From: Paralithodes platypus
Lineage: Eukaryota > Arthropoda > Malacostraca > Decapoda > Lithodidae
Direction: 5' to 3'
DNA: 64,000 bases
Assembly (NCBI GenBank): GCA_032716605.1
Contig: CM064485.1
Coordinates: 29,787,558-29,851,557, forward strand
The notes under the pieces are model-generated. The model saw only the letters and a program-made list of their open reading frames with translations, made no database searches and was not told the DNA's origin. Below, one piece after another: positions 55,315-64,000 of the stretch. Numbering within the stretch: the stretch's first letter is position 1; every line of letters starts with the position of its first letter. A program made the translations under genes and the position numbers.

Positions 55315-57360
55315 ATGCCTCATCTAATTAATGACGAAGATGCTCGAGTTTTCATAGAATTAGAACCCACAGCCCCTGATATTGACTGTCTGTCAAAATC
55401 CGAACTGAAAGTGCTTGCCTCACATCTCCAGTTAACTGTCTCAAACATATCTAAAGTAGAGGTGGTTCAGACCATAAAAACCCACCTGTTCCCTGTAGAA
55501 GGCGGGGAGGGAGACGGAGCAGTTGGTGGGATCCCGAGTAAACCTAGCCAACTTGATGAACAAGTGCCACCTGGTTTGACCGGTGATCAAGTACTGGAAC
55601 TAGCCAGAATAAATGCCGAAGCAAATGCCGAACAAGCCAGACTAAATATAGAACTAGCCAGAATAAATGCCGAACAAGCCAGAGCAAATACCGAAGAAGC
55701 CAGCATAAAAGCCAGAGCAACGACCGAACAATATGAATATCAATATCGTACGGCTCAACTAAATGTCAATACAAATGCTCCCGTAATTTCTCCCCCTCTG
55801 GGATTGACTATGACTAGTGTCATTCCACCTTTCACTGAGGATAATGTGCAGGATTTCTTTGTTTTGTTTGAGGAAGTTGCTGGAGGTATGAAGTGGACAA
55901 GAGATTAATGGCCTTTTATGTTACAAACCGTTTTGACAGGGCAGGCTCGAGCCACGTATTTGTCAGAAGTAGCAGAAGTTAGGCAGGATTATGACAATCT
56001 CAAAGAAGCTATCTTAAAAACCTATCAATTGCAGCCTGAGGCTTACAGGCAATCTTTCCGTAAACACCAGAAGAAAGTAGAAGAAACCCATAAGGTATTT
56101 GCCAGGACCATGACTAAAACTTTCAATCATTGGGTCAAGAGTAAGAAAGTCACATGCTACAACGATCTGAAGGAGTTGGTCCTGTTAGAAAATTTCCTAT
56201 GGAAAATTGATTCTTTTGTATCCTATCATTTAAAGGGGAAGAAGGTAGATTGTCTTGCCGACGCTGCTGACATGGCTGACACATACGTGCTCAACAACAA
56301 ATTTCGTGGAAAGAAGCCCTACGATAATTCTAGTTCTAATTTTAAGTATCCCAATCACAAATCTGACAGACCCAGTCACAAGCCTATAACGTCTTCCCCA
56401 GCTAGCCAAAATAGAATTGTTCCCCCAACTAAAAATGCAACTCAGGGCAATGGTAACAGAGGTGGGCCCCAAATTAATAGTAATGCTCAAAGAGGGAACG
56501 TTCCCGTATCCCCTAAAGTATGTACTTTTTGTGGCATGAGAGGCCACCTAGCTTATCAGTGCTGGGCCAAGGAGAAAACTGAGAGATCGGGGCAGACTGT
56601 TGCCGCCGTATCTCAAATTCCATATGTGCCTTTAATGCAGGACTCCCGACAGAAGGAGTACCTAGAACCAAAAGTTCCTTTAATACAGGACTCCCGACAG
56701 AAGGAGTACCTAGAACCAAAAGTTCCTTTAATACAGGACTCCCGACAGAAGGAGTACCTAAAAGCTAACGTAAACCATCTAGACAGGGGTGTAGTAGCAT
56801 GTGTGGTGCAACCCACTAGGGTTAAGCCAATAATAATTTCACCATCAGTGCAGGACAGTTACCGTCCCTTTATTTCATCTGGCAACGTGAGATTAAATGG
56901 TTGTATGCATGAGGTAAAAATTCTGAGAGACACAGGTTCCACTAGCACTCTCATGGTGAATCCTTACACTGAGTGCCCACCTGGCGAACCTGTTGTAATG
57001 AGAGGTGCTGGAGGCCAATTTTATGCACACTTGGTAAAAGGCGAAATTGAATGTGAGTTACTACAGGGTGAGCCCACCATAGCTTTGTGTAGGTCCCAAG
57101 ATATCCCTGTGCCCGGGGTAACACTCCTTTTGGGGAATGATGTAGCAGGTGAGAAGGTCCGACCAGACCACATTTTGTCATTTTCCCCTGTTAACGAGCC
57201 ACTAACCGGTGAGCTCGAAAAGGAGATGCCAACAGTTTTCCCTGTGTGTGCTGTCACACGTTCAATGTCTCAAGTAGCAGTTCCCTCAGACAGAAATGTA
57301 CCGAATGTAAGAGTTGATGAAAGGGATGAGAGTGTGAATGACGGCTCCAACTGTGCCTGA
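55315..57360 (+). pseudogene. Gypsy-1 gag and protease, one in-frame stop
   Basis: Frame of 681 codons from the ATG at 55315, interrupted by TAA at 55906-55908 and otherwise open to the TGA at 57358. Codons 95-150 are an Ala/Glu/Arg-rich helical repeat (ARINAE units). The capsid (about 231-329) shows YRQSFRKHQK, then DLKELVLLENFL and ADMADTYVLNN, a SCAN-like pattern. CTFCGMRGHLAYQC (about 402-417) is the CCHC knuckle. A 16-residue unit (PLIQDSRQKEYLEPKV) repeats three times. The protease has LRDTGSTSTLM (about 539) and TLLLGNDVAG (about 605). Upstream leader is tRNA-like; pol overlaps the 3' end by 23 bases. Confidence 0.93.
56627..56768 (+). repeat. 48-bp in-frame repeat in gag, 3 copies
   Basis: Three 48-bp units preserve frame and encode QDSRQKEYL each time, between the knuckle and protease. 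Nearly identical, so recent. Confidence 0.93.
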
Positions 57361-60295
57361 TGATGTGACTGAGGTGGATTTATCTGACACCTTTATGGCT
57401 CATCTTGACCCTAACGATGACCATGAAACCCCTCCAAATTGTCCTAGTGGCCTGGTAGAGCTACAGAGAGATGATAGTGAATGCAAGGAGTTAGCTGCCA
57501 GGTCCGTAAGTGAAGAGGAATGTGAGAAGGAGGGTGGTGAATGTTTCTACCTCAAAGGAGGATTATTGTGGCGTAGATGGAGACAGCCACACAGACCAAT
57601 CGATGACGGGGCTTGGGACGTCCATCAAGTAGTAGTCCCCAAACCTTGTAGTAGAGATATCATGGAAATGGCACATTGTATATCATTGGCAGGACACCTA
57701 GGTGTGAGAAAAACTCTAGACAGAATCAGAGCCCACTTTTACTGGCCAGGAATGCGTGCAGATGTAGTGGAGTTTTGTAGAGTGTGTCACACTTGCCAGA
57801 TGACAGGAAAACCCAATCAGAAAGTGCCTGTACATCCTCTGGTGCCGTTGCCCGTTTTCGAGAATCCTTTTACTCGGGTGGTAGTGGACATTGTAGGCCC
57901 ATTGCCTAAGACTTCCCAAGGTAATATTTATTTATTAACTATCATGGACATGGCAACTCGCTACCCAGAGGCTATACCCTTAAGGACTACCTCTGCTCCA
58001 ACTGTCATCAAGGAACTGCTCAAATTCTTCACCAGAATGGGTTTCCCCCATGAGGTGCAAAGTGATCAAGGAACTAATTTTACCTCTAACATTTTTCAGC
58101 AGTCCCTGAAGGAGTTGGGTATCGAGCATGTTAAGTCTAGCACCTACCACCCAGAGAGTCAAGGGGTTCTCGAACGATATCATCAGACATTAAAGGGAAT
58201 GTTACGTAAGTATTGTACAGAGACCGGAGTTGAGTGGGATAAGGGGGTACCTTTTCTTTTATTTGCTACTCGTGAGGTTCCAACTGAATCCCTAGGTTTT
58301 TCCCCTAATGAGCTAGTTTTCGGTCTCCAGGTAAGAGGTCCTTTGCAACTATTGCAGGATAGCCTAGTTGGCCAGGAGGGGAACCAAAACCTCCTCAAGT
58401 ATGCTTCAGATTTCAAAACCCGGCTGAGATCCTCATGTGAGTTTGCCGCTCAAAACTTGACAGTGGCTAAAAGCTCCATGAAGAAATGGTATGACAGAAA
58501 AGCCTGTGAGAGGGAGTTTCAGCCCGGTGATGAGATTTTGGTCCTGCTCCCCCTTTTTGGCCAACCTTTATCTGCCAAGTTCAGGGGCCCATATAAGATC
58601 ATTCGGAGGGTGAGCATTACCGATTATCTAGTAACTACCCCAGACAGGAGAAAGCCCACGCAAGTATTCCATATAAATATGTTGAAACCCTACCATAGGT
58701 CCCCTGATTCCTCTCTTCCAGATTCTCCCACTGTGGCAGTGAATGTCAGGACCTGTGGGCAGCCTGGTGCGGACAAAGTCTTCAGTTCTCTTACTGACCC
58801 GCAACAGACTGTTCCAGAGCCTGAAGGTATCCATGCAGACTTTGACTTGTCATGTAGCCTATCCAACTTTCAGTATAATTCAGTAGCTTGGGGGGAATTA
58901 CCATCTAAACTATGTCATCTTCCCTCTGATCAAGCGAACCAACTAATCTCTGTGTTATCTCAGTCTCCCAGTGTGTTCCGTGATACTCCAGGGCTCACTT
59001 CTTTGGCCGTGCACGACATCGACGTAAGGGATGCAACTCCCATTAAACTATCCCCCTACCGTGTCTCGCCACAACGCAGGAGTATACTGCAGGTCGAGCT
59101 TGACTACATGTTGTCAAACAAGCTGATCACAAGGGCCTTAAGCCAGTGGAGTAGTCCGGTCATACTTGTGCCAAAGCCAGACGGGAGCCATAGGTTATGT
59201 ATGGACTATAGGCAAGTCAATGCTGTCACAAAGAACGATACCTACCCCCTGTCACGGATCGACGACTGCATTGACCAGATTGGTACAGCCACCTATATCA
59301 GCAAGATTGACTTAATGAAGGGATATTGGCAAGTAGCTCTCACCCCTAGAGCGAGGGAAATATCATGCTTTGTAGTCAACAATCAAGCCTTCTGCTGTAA
59401 CGTAATGCCCTACGGCTTGAAAAACGCTCCAGCTACATTCCAGCGCCTCATGAATTTGGTGACTGAAGGGGTACCTGGGTGCGTTGTCTACATCGATGAT
59501 ATTCTTATCTTTTCACAGTCATGGGAGGAGCATCTTTACCAACTTAGATTGCTGTTCTTAAATCTTGCTGATGCCAATCTGGTGGTTAATCTTAAGAAAT
59601 GCACCTTTGTAAAGAGTACGGTCCAGTATCTAGGATATACGGTAGGTCAGGGGCAGGTTGCACCTCCTCAAGCAAAGGTAGAGTCTATTCTAGAATTCCC
59701 AACTCCTAGCACTAAGAAACATATCCAAAGTTACCTAGGCATGATTGGTTATTATAGGCGTTTCATCTTAAATTTTTCAAAGTTGACAGCTCCCCTGACA
59801 GATCTTCTCCGTAAGGATGTGAAGTTTGAGTGGTCCTCTGAATGTGAGGAGGCCTTTATTGCTACCAAATATATATTATCTAATTATCCTGTACTCCGAG
59901 CTCCTGATTTTAACAGATCTTTTTCCCTAGCAGTGGATGCGAGCAATACCGGGGTTGGTGCAGTGTTGCTCCAGGAAGACGACTGTGAAGTATTGCATCC
60001 TGTGTGCTATTTCAGTAAAAAATTAAATTCTGTCCAACGTAACTATTCAGTCATTGAGAAGGAGCTGTTAGCGTTAATTTTATCCCTTCAATTCTTTGCT
60101 GTCTATGTGCAATCTGCCTCTGGTGCCATCACTGTGTATACTGACCATCACCCCTTAAAATGTGTGCATGAGTTCCAAAATAAAAACCAACGACTGACCA
60201 GATGGAGTTTGTTGCTGCAGGAATACTCCCTGGATGTCAAACATATTAAGGGGGTCCAGAACGTGCTAGCCGATTGCCTATCACGTATCTGTTAA
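57338..60295 (+). CDS. Gypsy-1 pol: integrase, reverse transcriptase, RNase H
   Basis: Open frame of 985 codons. From the N-terminus: integrase zinc-binding H-H-C-C (LAGHLGVRKTL to CRVCHTCQ, about 112-155). The DDE core follows (VVVDIVGPL about 183, QSDQGTNF about 242, QGVLERYHQ about 277). Then a GPY/F-type module (FRGPYKIIRR about 415). RT has SSPVILVPKPDGSHRLCMDY (about 607) and YIDDILIF (about 718). RNase H has AVDASNTGVGAVL (about 866), EKELLALI (about 907) and YTDHHPLK (about 934). All expected catalytic residues are present. Integrase precedes RT. It overlaps gag-protease by 23 bases in the +1 frame, so expression could use frameshifting or restart at the ATG at 57338. Confidence 0.96.
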   Translation: MTAPTVPDDVTEVDLSDTFMAHLDPNDDHETPPNCPSGLVELQRDDSECKELAARSVSEEECEKEGGECFYLKGGLLWRRWRQPHRPIDDGAWDVHQVVVPKPCSRDIMEMAHCISLAGHLGVRKTLDRIRAHFYWPGMRADVVEFCRVCHTCQMTGKPNQKVPVHPLVPLPVFENPFTRVVVDIVGPLPKTSQGNIYLLTIMDMATRYPEAIPLRTTSAPTVIKELLKFFTRMGFPHEVQSDQGTNFTSNIFQQSLKELGIEHVKSSTYHPESQGVLERYHQTLKGMLRKYCTETGVEWDKGVPFLLFATREVPTESLGFSPNELVFGLQVRGPLQLLQDSLVGQEGNQNLLKYASDFKTRLRSSCEFAAQNLTVAKSSMKKWYDRKACEREFQPGDEILVLLPLFGQPLSAKFRGPYKIIRRVSITDYLVTTPDRRKPTQVFHINMLKPYHRSPDSSLPDSPTVAVNVRTCGQPGADKVFSSLTDPQQTVPEPEGIHADFDLSCSLSNFQYNSVAWGELPSKLCHLPSDQANQLISVLSQSPSVFRDTPGLTSLAVHDIDVRDATPIKLSPYRVSPQRRSILQVELDYMLSNKLITRALSQWSSPVILVPKPDGSHRLCMDYRQVNAVTKNDTYPLSRIDDCIDQIGTATYISKIDLMKGYWQVALTPRAREISCFVVNNQAFCCNVMPYGLKNAPATFQRLMNLVTEGVPGCVVYIDDILIFSQSWEEHLYQLRLLFLNLADANLVVNLKKCTFVKSTVQYLGYTVGQGQVAPPQAKVESILEFPTPSTKKHIQSYLGMIGYYRRFILNFSKLTAPLTDLLRKDVKFEWSSECEEAFIATKYILSNYPVLRAPDFNRSFSLAVDASNTGVGAVLLQEDDCEVLHPVCYFSKKLNSVQRNYSVIEKELLALILSLQFFAVYVQSASGAITVYTDHHPLKCVHEFQNKNQRLTRWSLLLQEYSLDVKHIKGVQNVLADCLSRIC

Positions 60296-60307
60296 AGATT
60301 ACATTTA

Positions 60308-60573
60308 CCGGGTTGGCCTCATCCAGCAGTAGATTATTTTAATGAGAGGATTTTGGCAATTAGCTCTCCCTTGTAGCGAGGTAAATATTATGCTTTAGTA
60401 GTGCGCTGTCAAGCCTTCATTATGTGAGATGCCTTGCAGTTCGAATAACGCTCCAGCTACGTTCCGGCTATGTTCTGATGTGGTACCTGGTGTTGTTGCC
60501 TACTTTGGGTGATATCCTTATTATATCCTCATTATAATCTTGCTGTTGCCAATCTGGTGGTGAATCTATTTAT
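60308..60573 (+). pseudogene. Decayed duplicate of part of the Gypsy-1 RT
   Basis: Between the pol stop and the polypurine tract lies a diverged, gapped copy of about 59290-59590 of the RT gene. Shared strings include GGATTTTGGCAATTAGCTCTC (GGATATTGGCAAGTAGCTCTC in RT), AACGCTCCAGCTAC and GCCAATCTGGTGGT. Many indels and stops, so non-coding. Confidence 0.85.
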
Positions 60574-60618
60574 GTATTATGTTTAATATTATGTACTATA
60601 CTCCTTAAACTCTTTTCT

Positions 60619-60628
60619 AGGGGGGAGG
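60619..60628 (+). other. Gypsy-1 polypurine tract
   Basis: AGGGGGGAGG two bases before the 3' LTR as delimited here. Nearly the same as the Gypsy-2 tract AGGGGGAGG. Confidence 0.82.
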
Positions 60629-60630
60629 TC

Positions 60631-62068
60631 TGACATACGGAGCCCTGTATGTTAATTTAAGAGTTAGAATTAGAGTTGAAGGAGTGCCAAACTACCCAGG
60701 CGGCGAAGCAGACCAGCGAGCGAACTAGCGAGTGGGAAACCAGCTCGTCCGCATACCAGCAAACAAGCCTTCACACCTGCGTGCGTCATAAGGGACCCTG
60801 CAAACTACTTCGATGACCCGACGCTATGACGTATGATCGACGCCAGGAGACCCCATTGGACCACGCACCTGCTATGCAACTTGAGGAATTATGATAGGGG
60901 CGCGCACCATCACTGGCCTCCTGATTCGTTCCTACACCATCATTGTTTAGTATATAAGACCCGAGTAGTGGGCATTCAAATCAGTCTCATTTGGAGTTGG
61001 GGAAGGTGAACTTGCAGCTGGAGGAAGACGGGGTGAAGTATTATAATGGGATTGAGACTGTCAGTCAGATTATATAAGTGTGTGTTAAGTGTGTTCGGTG
61101 TAAACACTTACGTTATGTTGGTTAGTGAGATATGTGATTGGGAATTAACGTTAACGCTATTATTATGTACTTAACTATTTTAGTTGACTAACTTGTGGAC
61201 TAAAGCAACTCTTTAAGTAATTGGGTTATGATGAAAGTAATACTATTGTTTTATATTAATACTTACGAGTTCTTTCATTTTCTTTTAATTAAGCTTACAT
61301 TGCTTAACGGTGCTTAGTACGGTGATGCTATTGTCTCATATTAGTAATATCGCCTTAGACTAACATGGCTGTGTTAATATTACTTCTAGTGATTTCCTAA
61401 GCTGAAGACAATTATTTTAGCTTCAAAATATTATTTTTGCTTTTCATATTATTTGAGTGAGACCTGAATCGAATCTATGAAGCGATCCTGTAACTTAATG
61501 TACTCATAATCAAACCTCAATGTTACGTGGTTAAGAAATACATTTAACTAATTCTTAAATATATATCTAACTTTTTATGTGACTTTGATATTAATCCTGA
61601 TGATAATAATAATATAATACTATTAACGTAAGACAAGAACCAAGAATAATTACATTAAATATAATTAAAAGGACATATAAGAAAACTATCTATTCATTTC
61701 AAAAAGGGTAAGAGACAGAAATATTCTTACTTTAATATTTATCTTTCAAGACTTTTTATAGAATTAATAGTCCTTCTTTAGATATAACTTATTCGGTTCA
61801 TAACCATAGCCTACTAAGCTTCGGTTAAATAATAATTCTTTATAAATACTACATGACTTTAATTAGTTTCAGTATTTTTCATAATTAAAGAGTATCAGTC
61901 AATAAAGGATACCAAGTCATAAGATCCAAAAGGAAAGGAAGCAACAACAGGAAATAATTGTATTAGATTTTACTTTTGTTTCGCCTTCAGCTGACTGATA
62001 CCTTAATATATATCTCTGTGCTATCTAGATTCATCAAGTTAACCACTTGAGGATCAAGATACGTAACA
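60631..62068 (+). repeat. Gypsy-1 3' LTR
   Basis: 1,438 bp, TGACATACGG to ACGTAACA, matching the 5' LTR apart from scattered differences. Contains the same TATA and initiator pair. Confidence 0.93.
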
Positions 62069-62335
62069 CTATATATATACCCGGTATATATATAGACCTA
62101 TAGATATTTTTTATTTACAGCAAGCTACATTTGTAAATTTTTCGATAGAAAAATGTCTCCTGCGAAGCCGGATTTCTCTATACAATGCTGGCTCGCTATC
62201 GCTCGCCAGGAAGAAATCGACACCTGGATGGGGATAAACGTTTTAAAACAGTTGGTTGAATGGGGCCGAATGGATACAAGCCAGAGAAAGAGAGAAAAGG
62301 AGAGAAAGAGAAAACAAGCAGGTGACCCCCCTTAA
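62069..62335 (+). mobile_element. MITE-B, right half (split by Gypsy-1)
   Basis: Starts with a (TA)n-ACCCGGT-(TA)n palindrome, then hairpin 1 (TTTTTCGATAGAAAAA), a damaged hairpin 2 (GCGAAGCCGGAT), GGCTCGCTATCGCTCGCC, GAATGGGGCCGAATGG and GGTGACCCCCCTTAA. Completes the left half at 52778-52920. Confidence 0.85.
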
Positions 62336-62437
62336 CCGGAATCATTGATGGTGGTGTATCTTACTGTTGGACGTGGACTTAAGGGACCTTGATATAGCCT
62401 CTCAGGACCTAATATACGTCCTCGGAGTTGCGGACAG

Positions 62438-62788
62438 TTTGCTTGAATTGACCACTTGCGAGTTTGGGTCTATAAGGAAGTTGGAGCTGTGGCCATCAAT
62501 ATTTAACAGAATTATCAGCTAAAATACGGTCATAAAACATATATACAGTACATAAATACGGTCATAAAACATATATACAGTACATAAATACGGTCATAAA
62601 ACATATATACAGTACATAAATACGGTCATAAAACATATATACAGTACATAAATACATAAAACCAAATTGATCATACTTGTTATCCATCAGAAGCCCACAT
62701 TGTTATCGCATTTCTCTTTAATATCGATGTTCACGGCTCCAACTTCCTTATAGCCTGAAACTCCCAAGTGGTCAATTGTGCTGACTTA
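62438..62788. repeat. Foldback structure flanking a 32-bp array
   Basis: Arms at about 62438-62515 and 62713-62788 are reverse complements with mismatches (GACCACTTGCGAGTTTGGG; CCTGAAACTCCCAAGTGGTC). They enclose the tandem array at 62522-62652. No coding capacity; it could be a decayed foldback transposon. Confidence 0.68.
62522..62652 (+). repeat. 32-bp tandem array, 4 copies
   Basis: Four identical units containing AAATACGGTCATAAAACATA and TACAGTACAT. Confidence 0.95.
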
Positions 62789-62884
62789 CTTGGAAGGAGA
62801 GTCGGGTTCTTATTGAGGCCATGCAAAAAGGTACATTTACCAATTGATGTAATACAAAATCAATAGATGGAAGAAGTAATAGCT

Positions 62885-63265
62885 TTAAGGGGGGTGACCT
62901 GTTTTTGTTCTGTCCTTTTCTATCTTTCTCTGGCTTGTATCCATTTGGCCCCATTCAGCCTACTGTTTTAAGACGTTTATCCCCATCCAGGTGTCATTTT
63001 TTTACTGGTGAGCGGTAGCGAGCCCGCATATTTTTTATTTTTGTTTGACAGCAGGCTAAATTTGTACATTTTTCGATAGAAAAATTTATCCGGCGAAGCC
63101 GGATTTCTTCATATAATGCTGGCTCACTATCGCTCGCCAGGAAGAAATCGACACCTAGATGGGGATAAACGTCTTAAAATAGTTGGCTGAATGGGGCCGA
63201 ATGGATACAAGCCAGAGAAAGTGAGAAAGGGACAGAAATAACAAAAAGCAGGTCACCCCCCTTAA
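62885..63265 (+). mobile_element. MITE-B, intact copy
   Basis: 381 bp, TTAAGGGGGGTGACCTG to GGTCACCCCCCTTAA, with TTAA at both ends. Central hairpins: CATTTTTC-GATA-GAAAAATT and TCCGGC-GAA-GCCGGA. GGCTCACTATCGCTCGCC and TCGACACCTAGATGGGG follow. It shares this core with MITE-A but differs in the arms, which here are CTTTCTCTGGCTTGTATCC and its inverse. Confidence 0.87.
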
Positions 63266-64000
63266 TGGTCAATAGGTAGAATAGGTAAGGGTTTTAAATT
63301 ACCTTTATGTATGCTCGCAAGGAGTATGTATGCTTACGATGGCTCGTTTCTAGATATTAAGTAGATGTCTTACAAACGACTAGAGCATTCTTGTTATCAC
63401 AGTCGAATGCTGTTTCGTGTGTCCCATACCTCTAACCATGCAATATATTATCGAAGAGCTTTAGAGGTGAAGACAGATACTTTTATGTGATCCAGGGAAT
63501 AATATAGAGGAGAATTTAACCTTTCGCTAATATATCGTCTTATCCATCGTATTTCTGCTAACTCTATACAATTTTCAACAAATTAGAAACGACGTATACC
63601 AATAAATAAGGTGAACTTTGAGGGTCACAGTTCCTTCCTAAGCATAACTTTGTTTGTATCAATAACCAACATGCCATGCAATAATGCGTCATGATAAACA
63701 AAGATATTTTCTGAAGTACAAAGTTTCTACAAGAAATTACCCTAATAAATTACTTTTCATTAGATAAGTTCCATATATACAACTAAATAGGCAAACATAG
63801 ATTTAAAATTGTGTTAAGGTTGCCAATATTGTTCAAACGTGTTGCAGAATTCATTGTTCTTAACCAAAGGTTTCATCAAAACATATACAGGTTGCACCTG
63901 TCTGGCTAACCTCTATGTGTTCCAAATGTTAATCCACATAGTACATTACTGCTAAATCAAAGTGTGATAGCAACCCATTCAGTTGTTGTTGTTGTTGTTG
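63266..64000. other. Unassigned sequence, possible decayed MITE-C
   Basis: From about 63518 to 63715, strings TTTAACCTTTCGCTAATATA, CTATACAATTTTCAAC and TCCTTCCTAAGCATAAC recall MITE-C arms but are too diverged for a firm call. The window ends in (GTT)n at 63982-64000. No coding frame. Confidence 0.35.

Larger units (their letters stand above)
52921..62068 (+). mobile_element. Gypsy-1: Gmr1-type LTR retrotransposon, near complete
   Basis: 9.1 kb with two LTRs of about 1,437 bp that look about 98-99% identical by eye, indicating a recent insertion. Internal order: primer binding site, leader with tandem tRNA-like units, gag, protease, integrase, RT, RNase H, a decayed RT fragment, and polypurine tract. 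One in-frame stop in gag is the only clear lesion. It sits inside a MITE-B. No clean target-site duplication is visible at the TA-rich insertion point. Confidence 0.95.

Overview
Eukaryotic, repeat-dominated DNA, most likely from an arthropod and plausibly a decapod crustacean. That placement is inference. It rests on the very high density of dinucleotide and tetranucleotide microsatellites, on the repeat types present together (Penelope-like, CR1/Rex1-like, Jockey/I-like and RTE-like LINEs, Gypsy elements of Gmr1 type, tRNA-derived SINEs, TTAA-flanked MITEs), and on TATA plus TCAGT-type initiator spacing in one LTR. No conserved host gene with exon structure was found. The only non-transposon reading frame that looks like a real protein is an intronless 525-residue coiled-coil ORF at 7786-9363. 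One 100-N assembly gap lies at 22540-22639.

Layout. 0.3-1.8 kb: a rearranged Penelope-like element (RT thumb plus GIY-YIG nuclease, joined head-to-head to an inverted 5' end carrying a hammerhead-like motif). 2.6-5.1 kb: two 5'-truncated CR1/Rex1-like LINEs, a tRNA-derived SINE and long (GT)n tracts. 5.4-7.2 kb: nested MITEs with a 52-bp tandem array. 7.8-9.7 kb: the coiled-coil ORF and an AT-rich degenerate tandem repeat. 11.1-13.0 kb: a probable solo LTR. 13.1-16.4 kb: a Jockey-type LINE (endonuclease and RT). 16.5-16.8 kb: a second Penelope 5' end. 17.0-22.0 kb: a two-ORF I/Jockey-type LINE on the minus strand. 24.7-25.3 kb: a tandem array of tRNA-like units. 26.6-30.0 kb: mostly AT-rich DNA without recognisable genes. 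30.0-31.2 kb: a Jockey LINE copy split by an inverted copy of its own family. 31.9-32.6 kb: a 65-bp satellite. 32.6-40.2 kb: a complete but decayed minus-strand Gypsy element (Gypsy-2). 41.8-45.2 kb: a 50-bp satellite of about 69 copies. 45.2-52.7 kb: a swarm of TTAA MITEs, some interrupted. 52.9-62.1 kb: a nearly intact plus-strand Gypsy element (Gypsy-1) inserted in a MITE. 62.3-64.0 kb: a foldback structure, another MITE and unassigned sequence.

Both Gypsy elements have the order gag, protease, integrase, reverse transcriptase, RNase H. This is the Gmr1-type arrangement, with integrase upstream of RT. Their capsid region resembles the SCAN fold. Gypsy-1 also carries tandem tRNA-like units in its leader and a decayed second copy of part of its own RT in its 3' untranslated region.

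The most interesting small-scale signal is a pair of adjacent hairpins in the centre of the TTAA MITEs. They are kept across copies and across two MITE families, with matched changes in the stems.
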